Source of the DNA: Brucella sp. BE17
GTDB taxonomy: Bacteria > Pseudomonadota > Alphaproteobacteria > Rhizobiales > Rhizobiaceae
NCBI RefSeq assembly: GCF_039545455.1
Contig: NZ_CP154467.1
Location: 1,612,001 to 1,676,000 of the forward strand
Direction: 5' to 3'
Length of the DNA stretch: 64,000 nucleotides
Of this stretch, positions 9,674 through 17,480 are shown piece by piece. The notes beneath the pieces are model-generated. The model was given only the letters and a program-made list of their open reading frames with translations. It made no database searches and had not been told where the DNA came from. Numbering within the stretch: the stretch's first letter is position 1; each line of letters opens with the position of its first letter. Position numbers and translations under genes: made by a program.

Positions 9674-9703
9674 ATAAGCCCGGTTCGCCGGGCTTATTTT
9701 TTT
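9674..9703 (+). terminator. Terminator after pgk, overlapping the convergent gene's stop codon
   Basis: A 10-bp stem (ATAAGCCCGG and complement) with a TTCG tetraloop is followed by seven T. The right arm contains the stop codon (9696-9694) of the minus-strand sugar dehydrogenase. Confidence 0.85.
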
Positions 9704-10842
9704 GGTGTGAGCCTCAAAAGCCGTCCCGGATTATCATCCTCGATGAGCCAGATTGCACCATCGGTGCCGACCGCGACATCGCGGATACGATTTTCCATCG
9801 CAAATCGTTCGGCTTCATCGGCATTACCGTCCTTGTTGATCGTCACGCGCACAAGGGCCGTGACCGCAAGTCCCCCGATCAGGGCCGAACCGCGCCAGTC
9901 GGGAAACTGTTCGCCTTCATAAAAAGCCATTCCTGCCGGCGCGATGACGGGAGTCCAATAAACCAGCGGCGGCTCAAATTCAGGCCGGGTCTTGTGGCGC
10001 GGGATTGGCCTGCCGCTATAATTGTCACCATTGGAAACCAGCGGCCAGCCGTAATTGAGTCCCGGTTTGATGAGATTAAATTCATCGCCACCACGTGGCC
10101 CCATCTCGTGTTCCCACAGCTTGCCGTCCGGCGCAAAAGCCAGCCCATAAGGATTACGGTGACCAGTCGACCATGTCAGCGCCTTGATCCCGCCTGAATC
10201 GGCCTGCGGATTATCCGACGGCACCGAACCATCAAGCTTCATGCGCAGGATTTTTCCCATAGGGGCGTCGTCATCCTGTGCCGTGGCCGGTTCCATGCGG
10301 TCACCGACAGACAGAAAAAGATGCTCGCCATCCGGGTCGAAAGCGATGATGCCTCCCGGCTGACCGCCCTTGGTGGCGCGATCCTGCTTCCAGATGGTCT
10401 TGATGTCTGAGAGATTGGCCTTACCGTCATTCTCTTCAAGTATGGCATGTGCCAGGACCACGCTGCTGCCAGCCTTCTCCGGCATATTATAGGTAAAATA
10501 CAAAGCATTGTTTTTGGCAAAGTCTGGCGCTGGCGCGATATCAAGAAGGCCGTTCTGACCGCTGAAACTCACCTCCGGCACATTACCGACTTCATTCTTC
10601 TCACCCGCTTGTGTGACGATGAAAATCCTGCCGCCCTTTTCAGTGAGAAGCATCCGCCCATCGGGCAGGAAGGCGACAGCCCAGGGCGTATCGAATTCCG
10701 CCACACTTGTAACGACGAACGGTGCGTCTGTTTTGGCCTGCCGCTCCCCTGCATTGATACTCTCCGCCCACACGATTGAGTATGGCAAGGTCACCAACGC
10801 GGCGGTGGCGATCAACAAAAAACCTGAAACGGCGCGGCGCAT
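9694..10842 (-). CDS. periplasmic PQQ-dependent aldose sugar dehydrogenase-like protein
   Basis: The 382-residue protein has a clear Sec signal peptide (about residues 1-26, ending in VWA-ES) and then a six-bladed beta-propeller of the soluble glucose dehydrogenase (YliI/Asd) family. Visible signatures are FDTPWAVAFLPDGRMLLTEK at about 50-69, the RNPYGLAF segment near 230, and EHEMGPRGGDEFN near 244-256, which holds cofactor and calcium ligands. It would oxidise aldose sugars in the periplasm if PQQ is supplied; no PQQ genes are in the window. It is convergent with pgk and divergent from fba. Confidence 0.8.
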   Translation of the reverse strand: MRRAVSGFLLIATAALVTLPYSIVWAESINAGERQAKTDAPFVVTSVAEFDTPWAVAFLPDGRMLLTEKGGRIFIVTQAGEKNEVGNVPEVSFSGQNGLLDIAPAPDFAKNNALYFTYNMPEKAGSSVVLAHAILEENDGKANLSDIKTIWKQDRATKGGQPGGIIAFDPDGEHLFLSVGDRMEPATAQDDDAPMGKILRMKLDGSVPSDNPQADSGGIKALTWSTGHRNPYGLAFAPDGKLWEHEMGPRGGDEFNLIKPGLNYGWPLVSNGDNYSGRPIPRHKTRPEFEPPLVYWTPVIAPAGMAFYEGEQFPDWRGSALIGGLAVTALVRVTINKDGNADEAERFAMENRIRDVAVGTDGAIWLIEDDNPGRLLRLTPKK

Positions 10843-10949
10843 ATTTCCTCCATCATTGTCCTTTTTAAAATGGGATGCATACGTGCAAAAGTCAAAACTG
10901 GGAGGTTTTAAAACGTCTCTCTGACAGGCGGTAAGAAAACTTGTCCAAA

Positions 10950-10985
10950 CTAAATCGTTTAAAAAAATTTCAATCGTTTCAATTG
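10950..10985. promoter_or_regulatory. Two operator-like motifs upstream of class I aldolase
   Basis: Two similar near-palindromic motifs occur in the fba upstream region: CTAAATCGTTTAAA at 10950-10963 and TTCAATCGTTTCAA at 10969-10982. Both share AATCGTTT, 19 bp apart. They resemble LacI-family operators. The regulator is not known from this window. Confidence 0.35.
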
Positions 10986-11096
10986 GTTGCGCCGCCGTTT
11001 TTTTTGCCGGACAGTTCTGCTATCGGCGTTATCATATGAAATTTTCGGCTTCGGGCAAAGTCTCTACGGCCGGCCGATTTTAACAGGAGCTTGTGT

Positions 11097-12122
11097 ATGA
11101 CTGAACGTCTCGAAGATATTGCGATCGCCATGGTCGCATCCGGCAAGGGCATTCTGGCAGCCGATGAAAGCTCTGGCACGATCAAGAAGCGCTTCGATCA
11201 GATCAACCTCACATCCACCGAAGATGCGCGCCGTGACTATCGCGAAATGCTGTTTCGTGCCGATGACGCCATGAAGAACAATATTTCCGGTGTGATTCTT
11301 TATGATGAAACCATTCGTCAAAAGGCACAGGACGGAACCCCGCTGGTCGATCTCATCCGCAATGCCGGTTCCATTGCCGGTATCAAGGTCGACGCGGGCG
11401 CCAAGCCGCTGGCAGGCTTTGCTGGCGAAACCATCACTGAAGGTCTTGACGGATTGCGTGAGCGTCTAACCGAATATCATGGTCTGGGCGCTCGCTTTGC
11501 CAAATGGCGCGCCGTGATTTCCATTACCGACGGCCTTCCTAGCTGGGGCGCGGTCAAGCAGAATGCACAGGCACTGGCGCGCTATGCAGCCCTTTGTCAG
11601 GAAACCGGCATCGTACCCATCGTGGAGCCGGAAGTGGTGATGGACGGCAAGCCGGGCGACCATTCCATCGACCGCTGCTATGAAGTCACCGAATGGGTAC
11701 TGAAAACCGTGTTCACCGAGCTTTATGACGCTCGCGTCAAGCTTGAAGGCATGATTCTCAAGCCCAATATGGTCATCGACGGTAAAAATGCGCGCAAGGC
11801 CTCGGTCGAGGAAGTTGCGGAAAAGACCGTACGCTGCTTCCGCAACACCGTTCCCACCGCAGTGCCCGGCATTGCCTTTCTGTCGGGAGGCCAGACCGGC
11901 GAGGAAGCCACAGCGCATCTTTCGGCCATGAATGCAGCCTTCGATCTGCCTTGGAAACTGACCTTCTCCTATGGCCGTGCACTTCAGGCCGATGCGCTCA
12001 ACGCATGGGGTGGCCGACAGGAGAACATTGCTGCCGGTCAGCGTGCTTTCGCGCACCGCGCCCACATGAACGGCCTTGCCACAACTGGCGGCTGGAAGAA
12101 AGAACTGGAAAAGGCCGCCTGA
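11097..12122 (+). CDS. fructose-bisphosphate aldolase, class I
   Basis: The 341-residue enzyme reversibly cleaves fructose-1,6-bisphosphate. It is a Schiff-base aldolase: the ADESSGTIKKRF segment (about 24-35), the GMILKPNMV segment with the catalytic lysine near 222, and the C-terminal FLSGGQTGEEAT are all present. The ATG at 11097 is chosen over a TTG six bases upstream because AGGAG sits seven bases before the ATG. Two AATCGTTT motifs upstream suggest repression or activation by a LacI-type regulator (inference). A strong terminator follows. Confidence 0.95.
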   Translation: MTERLEDIAIAMVASGKGILAADESSGTIKKRFDQINLTSTEDARRDYREMLFRADDAMKNNISGVILYDETIRQKAQDGTPLVDLIRNAGSIAGIKVDAGAKPLAGFAGETITEGLDGLRERLTEYHGLGARFAKWRAVISITDGLPSWGAVKQNAQALARYAALCQETGIVPIVEPEVVMDGKPGDHSIDRCYEVTEWVLKTVFTELYDARVKLEGMILKPNMVIDGKNARKASVEEVAEKTVRCFRNTVPTAVPGIAFLSGGQTGEEATAHLSAMNAAFDLPWKLTFSYGRALQADALNAWGGRQENIAAGQRAFAHRAHMNGLATTGGWKKELEKAA

Positions 12123-12144
12123 TCCAGCACTTTCACGGAAGACT

Positions 12145-12174
12145 AAAAGCCCGGTTTCTACCGGGCTTTTTTTT
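12145..12174 (+). terminator. Terminator after fba
   Basis: A perfect 10-bp stem (AAAAGCCCGG and complement, 6-nt loop) runs into an eight-T tract. The T tract also overlaps the stop codon region of the convergent small membrane protein gene. Confidence 0.9.
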
Positions 12175-12337
12175 ATGATTCTTTAAAGTGAAGGCCCACC
12201 GTCAGTGCCATGATGATCAAGGCAATGATTGCAATTTTCCAAAAGTCGCCGCGACGCTTCAAACCGGGCAAGCCGAGCGGTTTGATAATGTGCAGCCCCA
12301 TGAAAAGAACGAGCAGCACGGGCAATATTTTTGTCAC
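12173..12337 (-). CDS. small conserved two-helix membrane protein
   Basis: This 54-residue product has two hydrophobic segments (about 3-17 and 33-50) separated by a basic loop with the sequence LPGLKRRGDFWK. Small proteins of this pattern are common in Rhizobiales but have no known role. A GTG start at 12337 is preferred because GAGG lies eight bases upstream. The ATG at 12355 has its AGAGG directly abutting it, which is too close. The stop overlaps the T tract of the fba terminator. Confidence 0.6.
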   Translation of the reverse strand: MTKILPVLLVLFMGLHIIKPLGLPGLKRRGDFWKIAIIALIIMALTVGLHFKES

Positions 12338-12514
12338 AAATTTTACCTCTCTCATCCTCTTGTGACGCAGAGCCGCTGTAAGCGCAAGCGCGAGCCTGCA
12401 CATTCCCTCCTCCCAAAAATAGCCTCCACCTTTAGTTCGATGGACGAAACTTTATCGTCGGGCTTACACTTACACCTGGAGGAGGTGACAGCGCATTGGC
12501 GGAAACCACAGCAT

Positions 12515-12608
12515 CTGTCCCAAAAGTAGGAACCGGTTTTGGGACACATTCGTGAAACAAAAAGCTTAAAGCGTGTCTTTTCAATTGGATAAAATGCAAC
12601 ACGCTTTA
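12515..12608. repeat. Two adjacent palindromic repeat units upstream of prpE
   Basis: The first unit is an inverted repeat TGTCCCAAAA (12515-12524) with its perfect complement at 12537-12546, around a GGAACCGG core typical of Rhizobiales repeats. The second pairs AAAGCGTGT (12568-12576) with ACACGCTTT (12599-12607). The 35-nt block 12574-12608 matches 37569-37603 over most positions at the same length. Together they fill most of the 354-bp gap before prpE, which shows no other feature. Confidence 0.75.
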
Positions 12609-12691
12609 GTCAGGCGCTGTCATCATGGAAAAGCATGGCCGCAAAGACACCGCATAAAAGGTGCAGCGCGGTACGCATCGGGAGTAAGCGC

Positions 12692-14602
12692 ATGTCGTCG
12701 AAATATGCCGCAACTTATGCCGCCTGGCAAAGCAACCCGGAGCGGTTCTGGGCAGACGCCGCACAATCCATCGACTGGTTCAAGCCGTGGCACAAGGTCT
12801 TTGCAAGTGATCAAGGTGTTTATGGTCGCTGGTTTACGGGTGCGGAGTGCAACACCTGTTACAACGCACTTGACCGACATGTCGCCAATGGCCGTGCCGA
12901 GCAGATAGCGCTGATCTATGACAGCCCCGTTACCGGGGAAATCCGCAAATACAGCTATCGCGCACTGCTGGAAGAGGTTGAAGCGCTCGCCGCTGTCATG
13001 CTTGACAATGGCGTCAAAAAGCACGACCGCGTTCTGATCTACATGCCCATGGTACCTGAAGCAGCCATTGCCATGCTGGCCTGCGCCCGTATTGGCGCTG
13101 TGCATTCAGTGGTCTTTGGCGGCTTTGCCGCGCATGAACTGGCGACACGCATCAATGATGCTCAGCCTGTGATGATCATCGCAGCCTCCTGCGGTATCGA
13201 ACCGGGCTACATCGTGCCCTATCAGGACATGCTTAATCAAGCGATCGCCGAAGCGCGCCACACGGTTTCCCATTGCATCATCCTGCAACGTAACCAGCAT
13301 CGGTACGATCCGGTCGCGGGCCGCGATATCGACTATAAGTCCAGCGTGGACGCCGCCCGCGGGCGCTGTGTAGCCTGTGCGTCGCTTGCGGCGACCGATC
13401 CGCTTTATATTCTTTATACATCAGGAACCACCGGAGAGCCGAAGGGAGTTGTGCGCGACAATGGCGGCCATATGGTTGCACTCACCTGGTCGATGAAGCA
13501 TGTCTTTGACGTCGATCCAGGACAGGTTTTCTGGGCCGCATCCGATGTCGGATGGGTCGTAGGGCATTCCTATATTGTTTACGCGCCATTGCTCGCAGGT
13601 GCGACCAGCATTCTTTTTGAAGGCAAACCCATCGGCACACCCGATGCGGGTACCTATTGGCGCATCATCGCCGAACATGGCGTCGAGGTGATGTTTACCG
13701 CCCCCACCGCATTGCGCGCCATCAAGAAGGAAGATGCTCACGGGCATCTTGCCCGCAAATATGATTTGTCCCGATTTCGCGCTCTTTTTCTTGCCGGTGA
13801 ACGCGCCGATCCCGACACCATCCATTGGGCGGAAAACCTGCTTGAACGCCCCGTGATCGATCACTGGTGGCAGACCGAAAGCGGCTGGCCGATGGTTGCC
13901 AACCCGCTGGGGCTTGGCCTGTTGGAAACCCGCTACGGCTCCTCTTCTGTCTGCATGCCCGGCTACCATATTGACGTCCTTGATGACGAAGGCCATGCGG
14001 TTGAGCGCGGACAGCTTGGCAATATCCTGATCAAGCTGCCTTTGCCGCCCGGATGCCTGCCGACACTGTGGAATGCCGACGAGCGGTTTCGCAAGGCCTA
14101 TCTCGATGAGTTTCCCGGCTATTATAAAACCGCTGATGCGGGCTATATGGATGCGGATGGCTATCTCTATATCATGAGCCGGACCGACGACATCATCAAT
14201 GTCGCGGGCCATCGTCTCTCGACGGGTGCGATGGAAGAAGTGCTGTCAAGCCACCCCGATGTCGCCGAATGCGCAGTGCTTGGCATTGCCGATCCACTCA
14301 AAGGTCAGACGCCATGTGGTTTTCTGGTGCTGAAATCCAATATAGAGCGCGATCCGCATGAGGTCGAAAAGGAATGCGTCAGCATGATCCGCGATGCCAT
14401 CGGGCCGGTGGCTGCATTCCGGCTGGCTCTGACCGTCAAACGACTGCCAAAGACCCGCTCAGGCAAGATATTGCGTGCAACCATCCAGAAGATCGCCGAT
14501 GGCGAACAATGGAAAATGCCAGCCACCATTGACGATCCCGCCATATTGGATGAGATCGGCAGCACTTTACGCGAACGCCATATCGGACTGGCTTTCGCCT
14601 GA
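12692..14602 (+). CDS. prpE: propionyl-CoA synthetase-like acyl-CoA synthetase
   Basis: The 636-residue protein belongs to the acetyl/propionyl-CoA synthetase branch of the adenylate-forming enzymes. It activates a short-chain acid with ATP and CoA. The phosphate-binding loop YILYTSGTTGEPKG lies near 230-245, the WWQTESGWP substrate motif near 392-400, and the C-terminal hinge through NVAGHRLSTG near 510. The KTRSGKILR motif, whose lysine is the usual acetylation switch, is near 590. Residues such as GHSYIVYAPLLAGATSILFEGKP agree better with PrpE than with Acs. The ATG at 12692 has GGAG at 12681-12684. No other propionate genes are nearby, so the substrate is inferred. Confidence 0.85.
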   Translation: MSSKYAATYAAWQSNPERFWADAAQSIDWFKPWHKVFASDQGVYGRWFTGAECNTCYNALDRHVANGRAEQIALIYDSPVTGEIRKYSYRALLEEVEALAAVMLDNGVKKHDRVLIYMPMVPEAAIAMLACARIGAVHSVVFGGFAAHELATRINDAQPVMIIAASCGIEPGYIVPYQDMLNQAIAEARHTVSHCIILQRNQHRYDPVAGRDIDYKSSVDAARGRCVACASLAATDPLYILYTSGTTGEPKGVVRDNGGHMVALTWSMKHVFDVDPGQVFWAASDVGWVVGHSYIVYAPLLAGATSILFEGKPIGTPDAGTYWRIIAEHGVEVMFTAPTALRAIKKEDAHGHLARKYDLSRFRALFLAGERADPDTIHWAENLLERPVIDHWWQTESGWPMVANPLGLGLLETRYGSSSVCMPGYHIDVLDDEGHAVERGQLGNILIKLPLPPGCLPTLWNADERFRKAYLDEFPGYYKTADAGYMDADGYLYIMSRTDDIINVAGHRLSTGAMEEVLSSHPDVAECAVLGIADPLKGQTPCGFLVLKSNIERDPHEVEKECVSMIRDAIGPVAAFRLALTVKRLPKTRSGKILRATIQKIADGEQWKMPATIDDPAILDEIGSTLRERHIGLAFA

Positions 14603-14645
14603 TATCTGGCTTGATTTGATAAAACCTTCGGTCCACTCTCCAGCC

Positions 14646-14754
14646 AGAGCGGTTACATTTTACGATTAAGGCTCTAATCGTCGTAACCGCTCTGCTTATT
14701 TATTCAACGCATTATCCAACGCGAAACCGCTTCGCATTTTTGCTGGAAATGCTT
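14646..14754. repeat. Palindrome plus dispersed repeat copy 1
   Basis: An 11-bp perfect inverted repeat (AGAGCGGTTAC at 14646-14656, complement at 14683-14693) overlaps a 70-bp unit, 14685-14754, that recurs at 40747-40816. The two copies have the same length and share AACCGCTCT. Their last 46 positions are about 83% identical, ending in CTGGAAATGCT. This is a mobile or amplified intergenic repeat of the Rhizobiales type. Confidence 0.75.
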
Positions 14755-14771
14755 GAAATTGGAGCGTGGAT

Positions 14772-15563
14772 ATGCAGCTTGAAGGCAAGGTCGCCATTGT
14801 AACGGGTGCGGCGCGTGGCATTGGCTATGCCATTGCCCAACGGTTCCTGATGGATGGCGCAAGCGTCGTTCTGTCCGATATCGATGCCAAAGCCGCAACA
14901 CGCGCGGCAAAGGATCTGCAGCAATTGGGTCCAGTTGTTGCAATGGCCGCTGATGTTGGAGACAAGCTCGATATCCATAATCTGCTGACCTATACCGCCG
15001 CCAATCTCGGCGAGGTGGATATTCTGGTCAACAATGCCGGCGTCGTGCACAAGGCGGATTTTCTCGACCTCAGGGAAGATGATTTCGACCGCGTTTTGCG
15101 CGTCAATCTCAAGGGTGCGTTTTTGTGCGGTCAAGCAGTTGCAAAGCGCATGGTCGCAAGGGTGGAAGAAGGCGCAAATCCCGGCACCATCATCAACATG
15201 TCATCAGTCAACGCAATTTTCGGTCTGCCTGACCAGCTTGCCTATTCTGTGTCCAAAGGCGGATTGAAGCAACTGACCAGCGCCATGGCGGTGGCCCTTG
15301 CGCAATGGGGCATCCGCGTTAATGCGATTGGCCCCGGATCGATCGAAACCGATATGCTCTCCGCCGTCAATTCCGATGACGAAAGCCGCAGACGGCTTTT
15401 GTCGCGCACGCCCTTGGGGCGCGTGGGTCAACCCGAAGAAATCGCTGCGATCGCTTCATTTCTCGCCTCGCGTGATGCAAGCTATATCACCGGCCAGACC
15501 ATTTATGCCGATGGCGGCAGGCTGCCACTCAATTATACGGTTGTGGTGCCACCCAGGACATAA
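14772..15563 (+). CDS. SDR family oxidoreductase
   Basis: The 263-residue protein is a classical short-chain dehydrogenase/reductase. The nucleotide-binding TGAARGIG is at residues 11-18, NNAG at 87-90, catalytic Ser145 in INMSS, and YSVSK with Tyr158 and Lys162. An acidic residue after the second strand (LSDIDAK) favours NAD over NADP. The C-terminal YITGQTIYADGG is standard. The ATG at 14772 has GGAG seven bases upstream, so the GTG at 14766 is rejected. The substrate is unknown. The C-terminus (NYTVVVPP) is longer than usual for the family. Confidence 0.85.
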   Translation: MQLEGKVAIVTGAARGIGYAIAQRFLMDGASVVLSDIDAKAATRAAKDLQQLGPVVAMAADVGDKLDIHNLLTYTAANLGEVDILVNNAGVVHKADFLDLREDDFDRVLRVNLKGAFLCGQAVAKRMVARVEEGANPGTIINMSSVNAIFGLPDQLAYSVSKGGLKQLTSAMAVALAQWGIRVNAIGPGSIETDMLSAVNSDDESRRRLLSRTPLGRVGQPEEIAAIASFLASRDASYITGQTIYADGGRLPLNYTVVVPPRT

Positions 15564-15580
15564 CGCTTAAAAAGCGCTTT

Positions 15581-15606
15581 CCTCCTGACACAGAGCTGTC
15601 AGGAGG
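15581..15606. repeat. Perfect 10-bp inverted repeat between SDR and DUF1127 genes
   Basis: CCTCCTGACA at 15581-15590 and its exact complement at 15597-15606 form a hairpin with a 6-nt loop. No T run follows on the plus strand, so it may be a weak terminator, a processing hairpin or an operator. Confidence 0.5.
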
Positions 15607-15648
15607 GCTATGCCATAAGCATGCTTCCAAGGACGAGGGAGTGGAATC

Positions 15649-15870
15649 ATGGCATTTGCAATCGCACCATTCATTGCAATTCTAAAACGCTACAGGCAAA
15701 GGCAGGATACGCGTCGCCGTTTTGTCCGTGCCAATCGCCTTCTCGATCACTTGCCGGAAGATTTGCGTAAGGATATGGGGTGGCCGGAGCGATATTTGGA
15801 GTGCATCCCGAAAAGTGTGAAGCAGTTTTCGGAAAAAGATGCACGCAAGACAGATAGAGCAAAGCCGTAA
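15649..15870 (+). CDS. DUF1127 protein with repeat-encoded C-terminus
   Basis: The 73-residue product is small and basic. It has the arginine-rich DUF1127-like centre, LPEDLRKDMGWPE at about residues 35-47, which is the family pattern for small RNA- or regulator-associated proteins in alphaproteobacteria. The last 23 or so residues (from ECIPKSVKQF) are encoded by a Rhizobiales palindromic repeat at 15801-15844, so the original C-terminus may have been replaced. The start follows AGGGAG at a spacing of about 9. The WYL regulator gene begins 10 bp after the stop. Confidence 0.65.
   Translation: MAFAIAPFIAILKRYRQRQDTRRRFVRANRLLDHLPEDLRKDMGWPERYLECIPKSVKQFSEKDARKTDRAKP
15801..15844. repeat. Palindromic repeat inside the DUF1127 gene
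   Basis: Nested inverted repeats GTGCATC/GATGCAC (15801-15807, 15838-15844) and CCGAAAA/TTTTCGG (15808-15814, 15826-15832) flank a GTGTGAAGCAG core. This matches the common Rhizobiales element with CCGAAAAGTG and GGTTTTCGG arms. It lies within an open reading frame. Confidence 0.8.
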
Positions 15871-15880
15871 AGGAAAATAA

Positions 15881-16582
15881 ATGCGTCGTGCCGACCGCCT
15901 GTTCCAGATTGTCCAGCACCTACGCGGCGGCAGGCTTGTGACCGCGCGCCAGCTCTCCGAGCGGCTGGAAGTATCCGAGCGTACGATCTACCGCGACATC
16001 GCCGATCTGCAATCCACCGGCGTCCCCATCGACGGTGAGGCCGGTGTCGGCTACATCATGCGGCAGGGCTTTGAACTGCCGCCACTCATGTTCACCCGCG
16101 ACGAGATCGTGGCACTGGTGGCAGGCGCGCGCCTCATCCGCGCCTGGGGTGGTGTATCCATGGCACGCGGTGCCGAAGAAGCGCTGATCAAGATCGAAGC
16201 CGTACTTCCGAAGGAAGAACGCGCGCGCATCACCGGCACACAAATTCACGCACCGACCGCCAGCATCAGCGTCGAGGAACGCCGCGTCATCGACACCGTC
16301 GAGCGCGCAGTGGATGAAAATACAGTTCTCAATATCCACTATCGCGATCTTGAAGCGCGCGAAAGCCAGCGCGACATCCGCCCTCTGGGCCTTTGGTTTT
16401 GGGGCAAGGTCTGGACCGTTATCGGCTGGTGCGAATTGCGCAATGCTTTTCGCACATTCCGCACCGATCGGATTATCGTTGCAAGCGAGGCGGGCCGTCG
16501 CTTTCGCGCAGAACGCGGCAAAACGCTGAGCGACTTTTATCGCATCATGGAAATGAGCGAATACAATGCTTTCAAAGACTAA
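15881..16582 (+). CDS. YafY-type transcriptional regulator (HTH-11 plus WYL domain)
   Basis: The 233-residue protein starts with an HTH-11/DeoR-like helix-turn-helix (about 1-60; RQLSERLEVSERTIYRDIADL). It ends with a WYL domain (about 135-225) that in other proteins binds small ligands or nucleic acids, here with the LGLWFWGKVWTVIGWCELR segment. It begins 10 bp after the DUF1127 gene and is likely co-transcribed. Its target is unknown. A terminator follows that also serves the convergent trcR-like gene. Confidence 0.8.
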   Translation: MRRADRLFQIVQHLRGGRLVTARQLSERLEVSERTIYRDIADLQSTGVPIDGEAGVGYIMRQGFELPPLMFTRDEIVALVAGARLIRAWGGVSMARGAEEALIKIEAVLPKEERARITGTQIHAPTASISVEERRVIDTVERAVDENTVLNIHYRDLEARESQRDIRPLGLWFWGKVWTVIGWCELRNAFRTFRTDRIIVASEAGRRFRAERGKTLSDFYRIMEMSEYNAFKD

Positions 16583-16603
16583 GGCTTTTAAGGACTGACC
16601 AAT

Positions 16604-16634
16604 AAAAAAAGCCCGGTCGAGACCGGGCTTTTCG
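16604..16634. terminator. Bidirectional terminator between the WYL regulator and the TrcR-like gene
   Basis: A stem AAAAGCCCGGTC / GACCGGGCTTTT with A tracts on the left and T on the right can stop transcripts from both sides. It is 22 bp after the WYL stop and 18 bp from the minus-strand stop. Confidence 0.85.
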
Positions 16635-16651
16635 CATCAGATATAAAATCT

Positions 16652-17338
16652 TTATTCTTCGTCTTCGTCGGTGTTCGTGCCCTTGAGCGAAGACAGCTTT
16701 GCGAAAACCTTTTCCGCGTCCAACTCTTCTTCCGCAGGCTGCTCATCACGATAATCAAAATTCTCGGTTGCAGATGCAGGCAGCAGCGTACTGTCACCAT
16801 CCGGTGCCACCGGACGATTACGCGCTGCGCGGTCCACTTCAAGGTCGAGATCGATCTGCGAGCAAAGACCCAGTGTCACCGGATCCATAGCGGTGAGGCT
16901 GGCCGAATTCCAATGGGTGCGGTTGCGAATCTGCTCGATGGTCGATTTGGTCGTGCCGACAAGGCGAGAAATCTGCGCATCTTTGAGTTCAGGATGATTG
17001 CGCACCAGCCACAAGATGGCGTTCGGGCGATCCTGACGCTTGGACAGCGGCGTATAGCGCGGTCCCTTGCGCTTGGCTTCCGGCACACGCACCTTCGGGT
17101 CGGACAATTTCAGGCGGTGATAGGGATCCTTCTCGCCTTTAGAAATTTCTTCGCGCGAAATCTGGCCGGCAATGACCGGATCAAGCCCCTTGATGCCCTG
17201 CGAGGCTTCGCCATCGGCAATTGCCTTCACTTCCAATGGATGCAGCTTGCAGAAAGCGGCAATCTGGTCGAAGGACAGAGCCGTGTTATCGACAAGCCAG
17301 ACGGCCGTTGCTTTCGGCATAAGAAGCTGGGTGGCCAT
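16652..17338 (-). CDS. trcR: DUF1013 family cell-cycle regulator (TrcR-like)
   Basis: The 228-residue protein matches the DUF1013 family, whose Caulobacter member TrcR is associated with RNA polymerase and cell-cycle genes. It has two helix-turn-helix-like segments: one near residues 20-50 (WLVDNTALSFDQIAAFCKLHPLEVKAIADGE, split by the turn) and one near 118-150 (AILWLVRNHPELKDAQISRLVGTT). An acidic C-terminal tail follows. The ATG at 17338 has AAGGA about nine bases upstream; the longer frame adds non-conserved residues. No signal peptide or membrane segment is present. Confidence 0.8.
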   Translation of the reverse strand: MATQLLMPKATAVWLVDNTALSFDQIAAFCKLHPLEVKAIADGEASQGIKGLDPVIAGQISREEISKGEKDPYHRLKLSDPKVRVPEAKRKGPRYTPLSKRQDRPNAILWLVRNHPELKDAQISRLVGTTKSTIEQIRNRTHWNSASLTAMDPVTLGLCSQIDLDLEVDRAARNRPVAPDGDSTLLPASATENFDYRDEQPAEEELDAEKVFAKLSSLKGTNTDEDEE

Positions 17339-17480
17339 TAGATATAATCCTTCTGTTCGTCCGCTCCGGTGGCGCGGGACGTGGAAAAAAACCACAATTT
17401 CCGGGAATTCACGGTCTATATATAATTTTTTTGTCGCCAGAGCAAGAAAGGGCTGACCATCCGACAGCAATATTTGCGCG

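Noticed and set aside
12635..12691. Longer N-terminus for the prpE-like gene
   Set aside because: The extra 19 residues are basic and not conserved, and the only good ribosome-binding site (GGAG) precedes the ATG at 12692.
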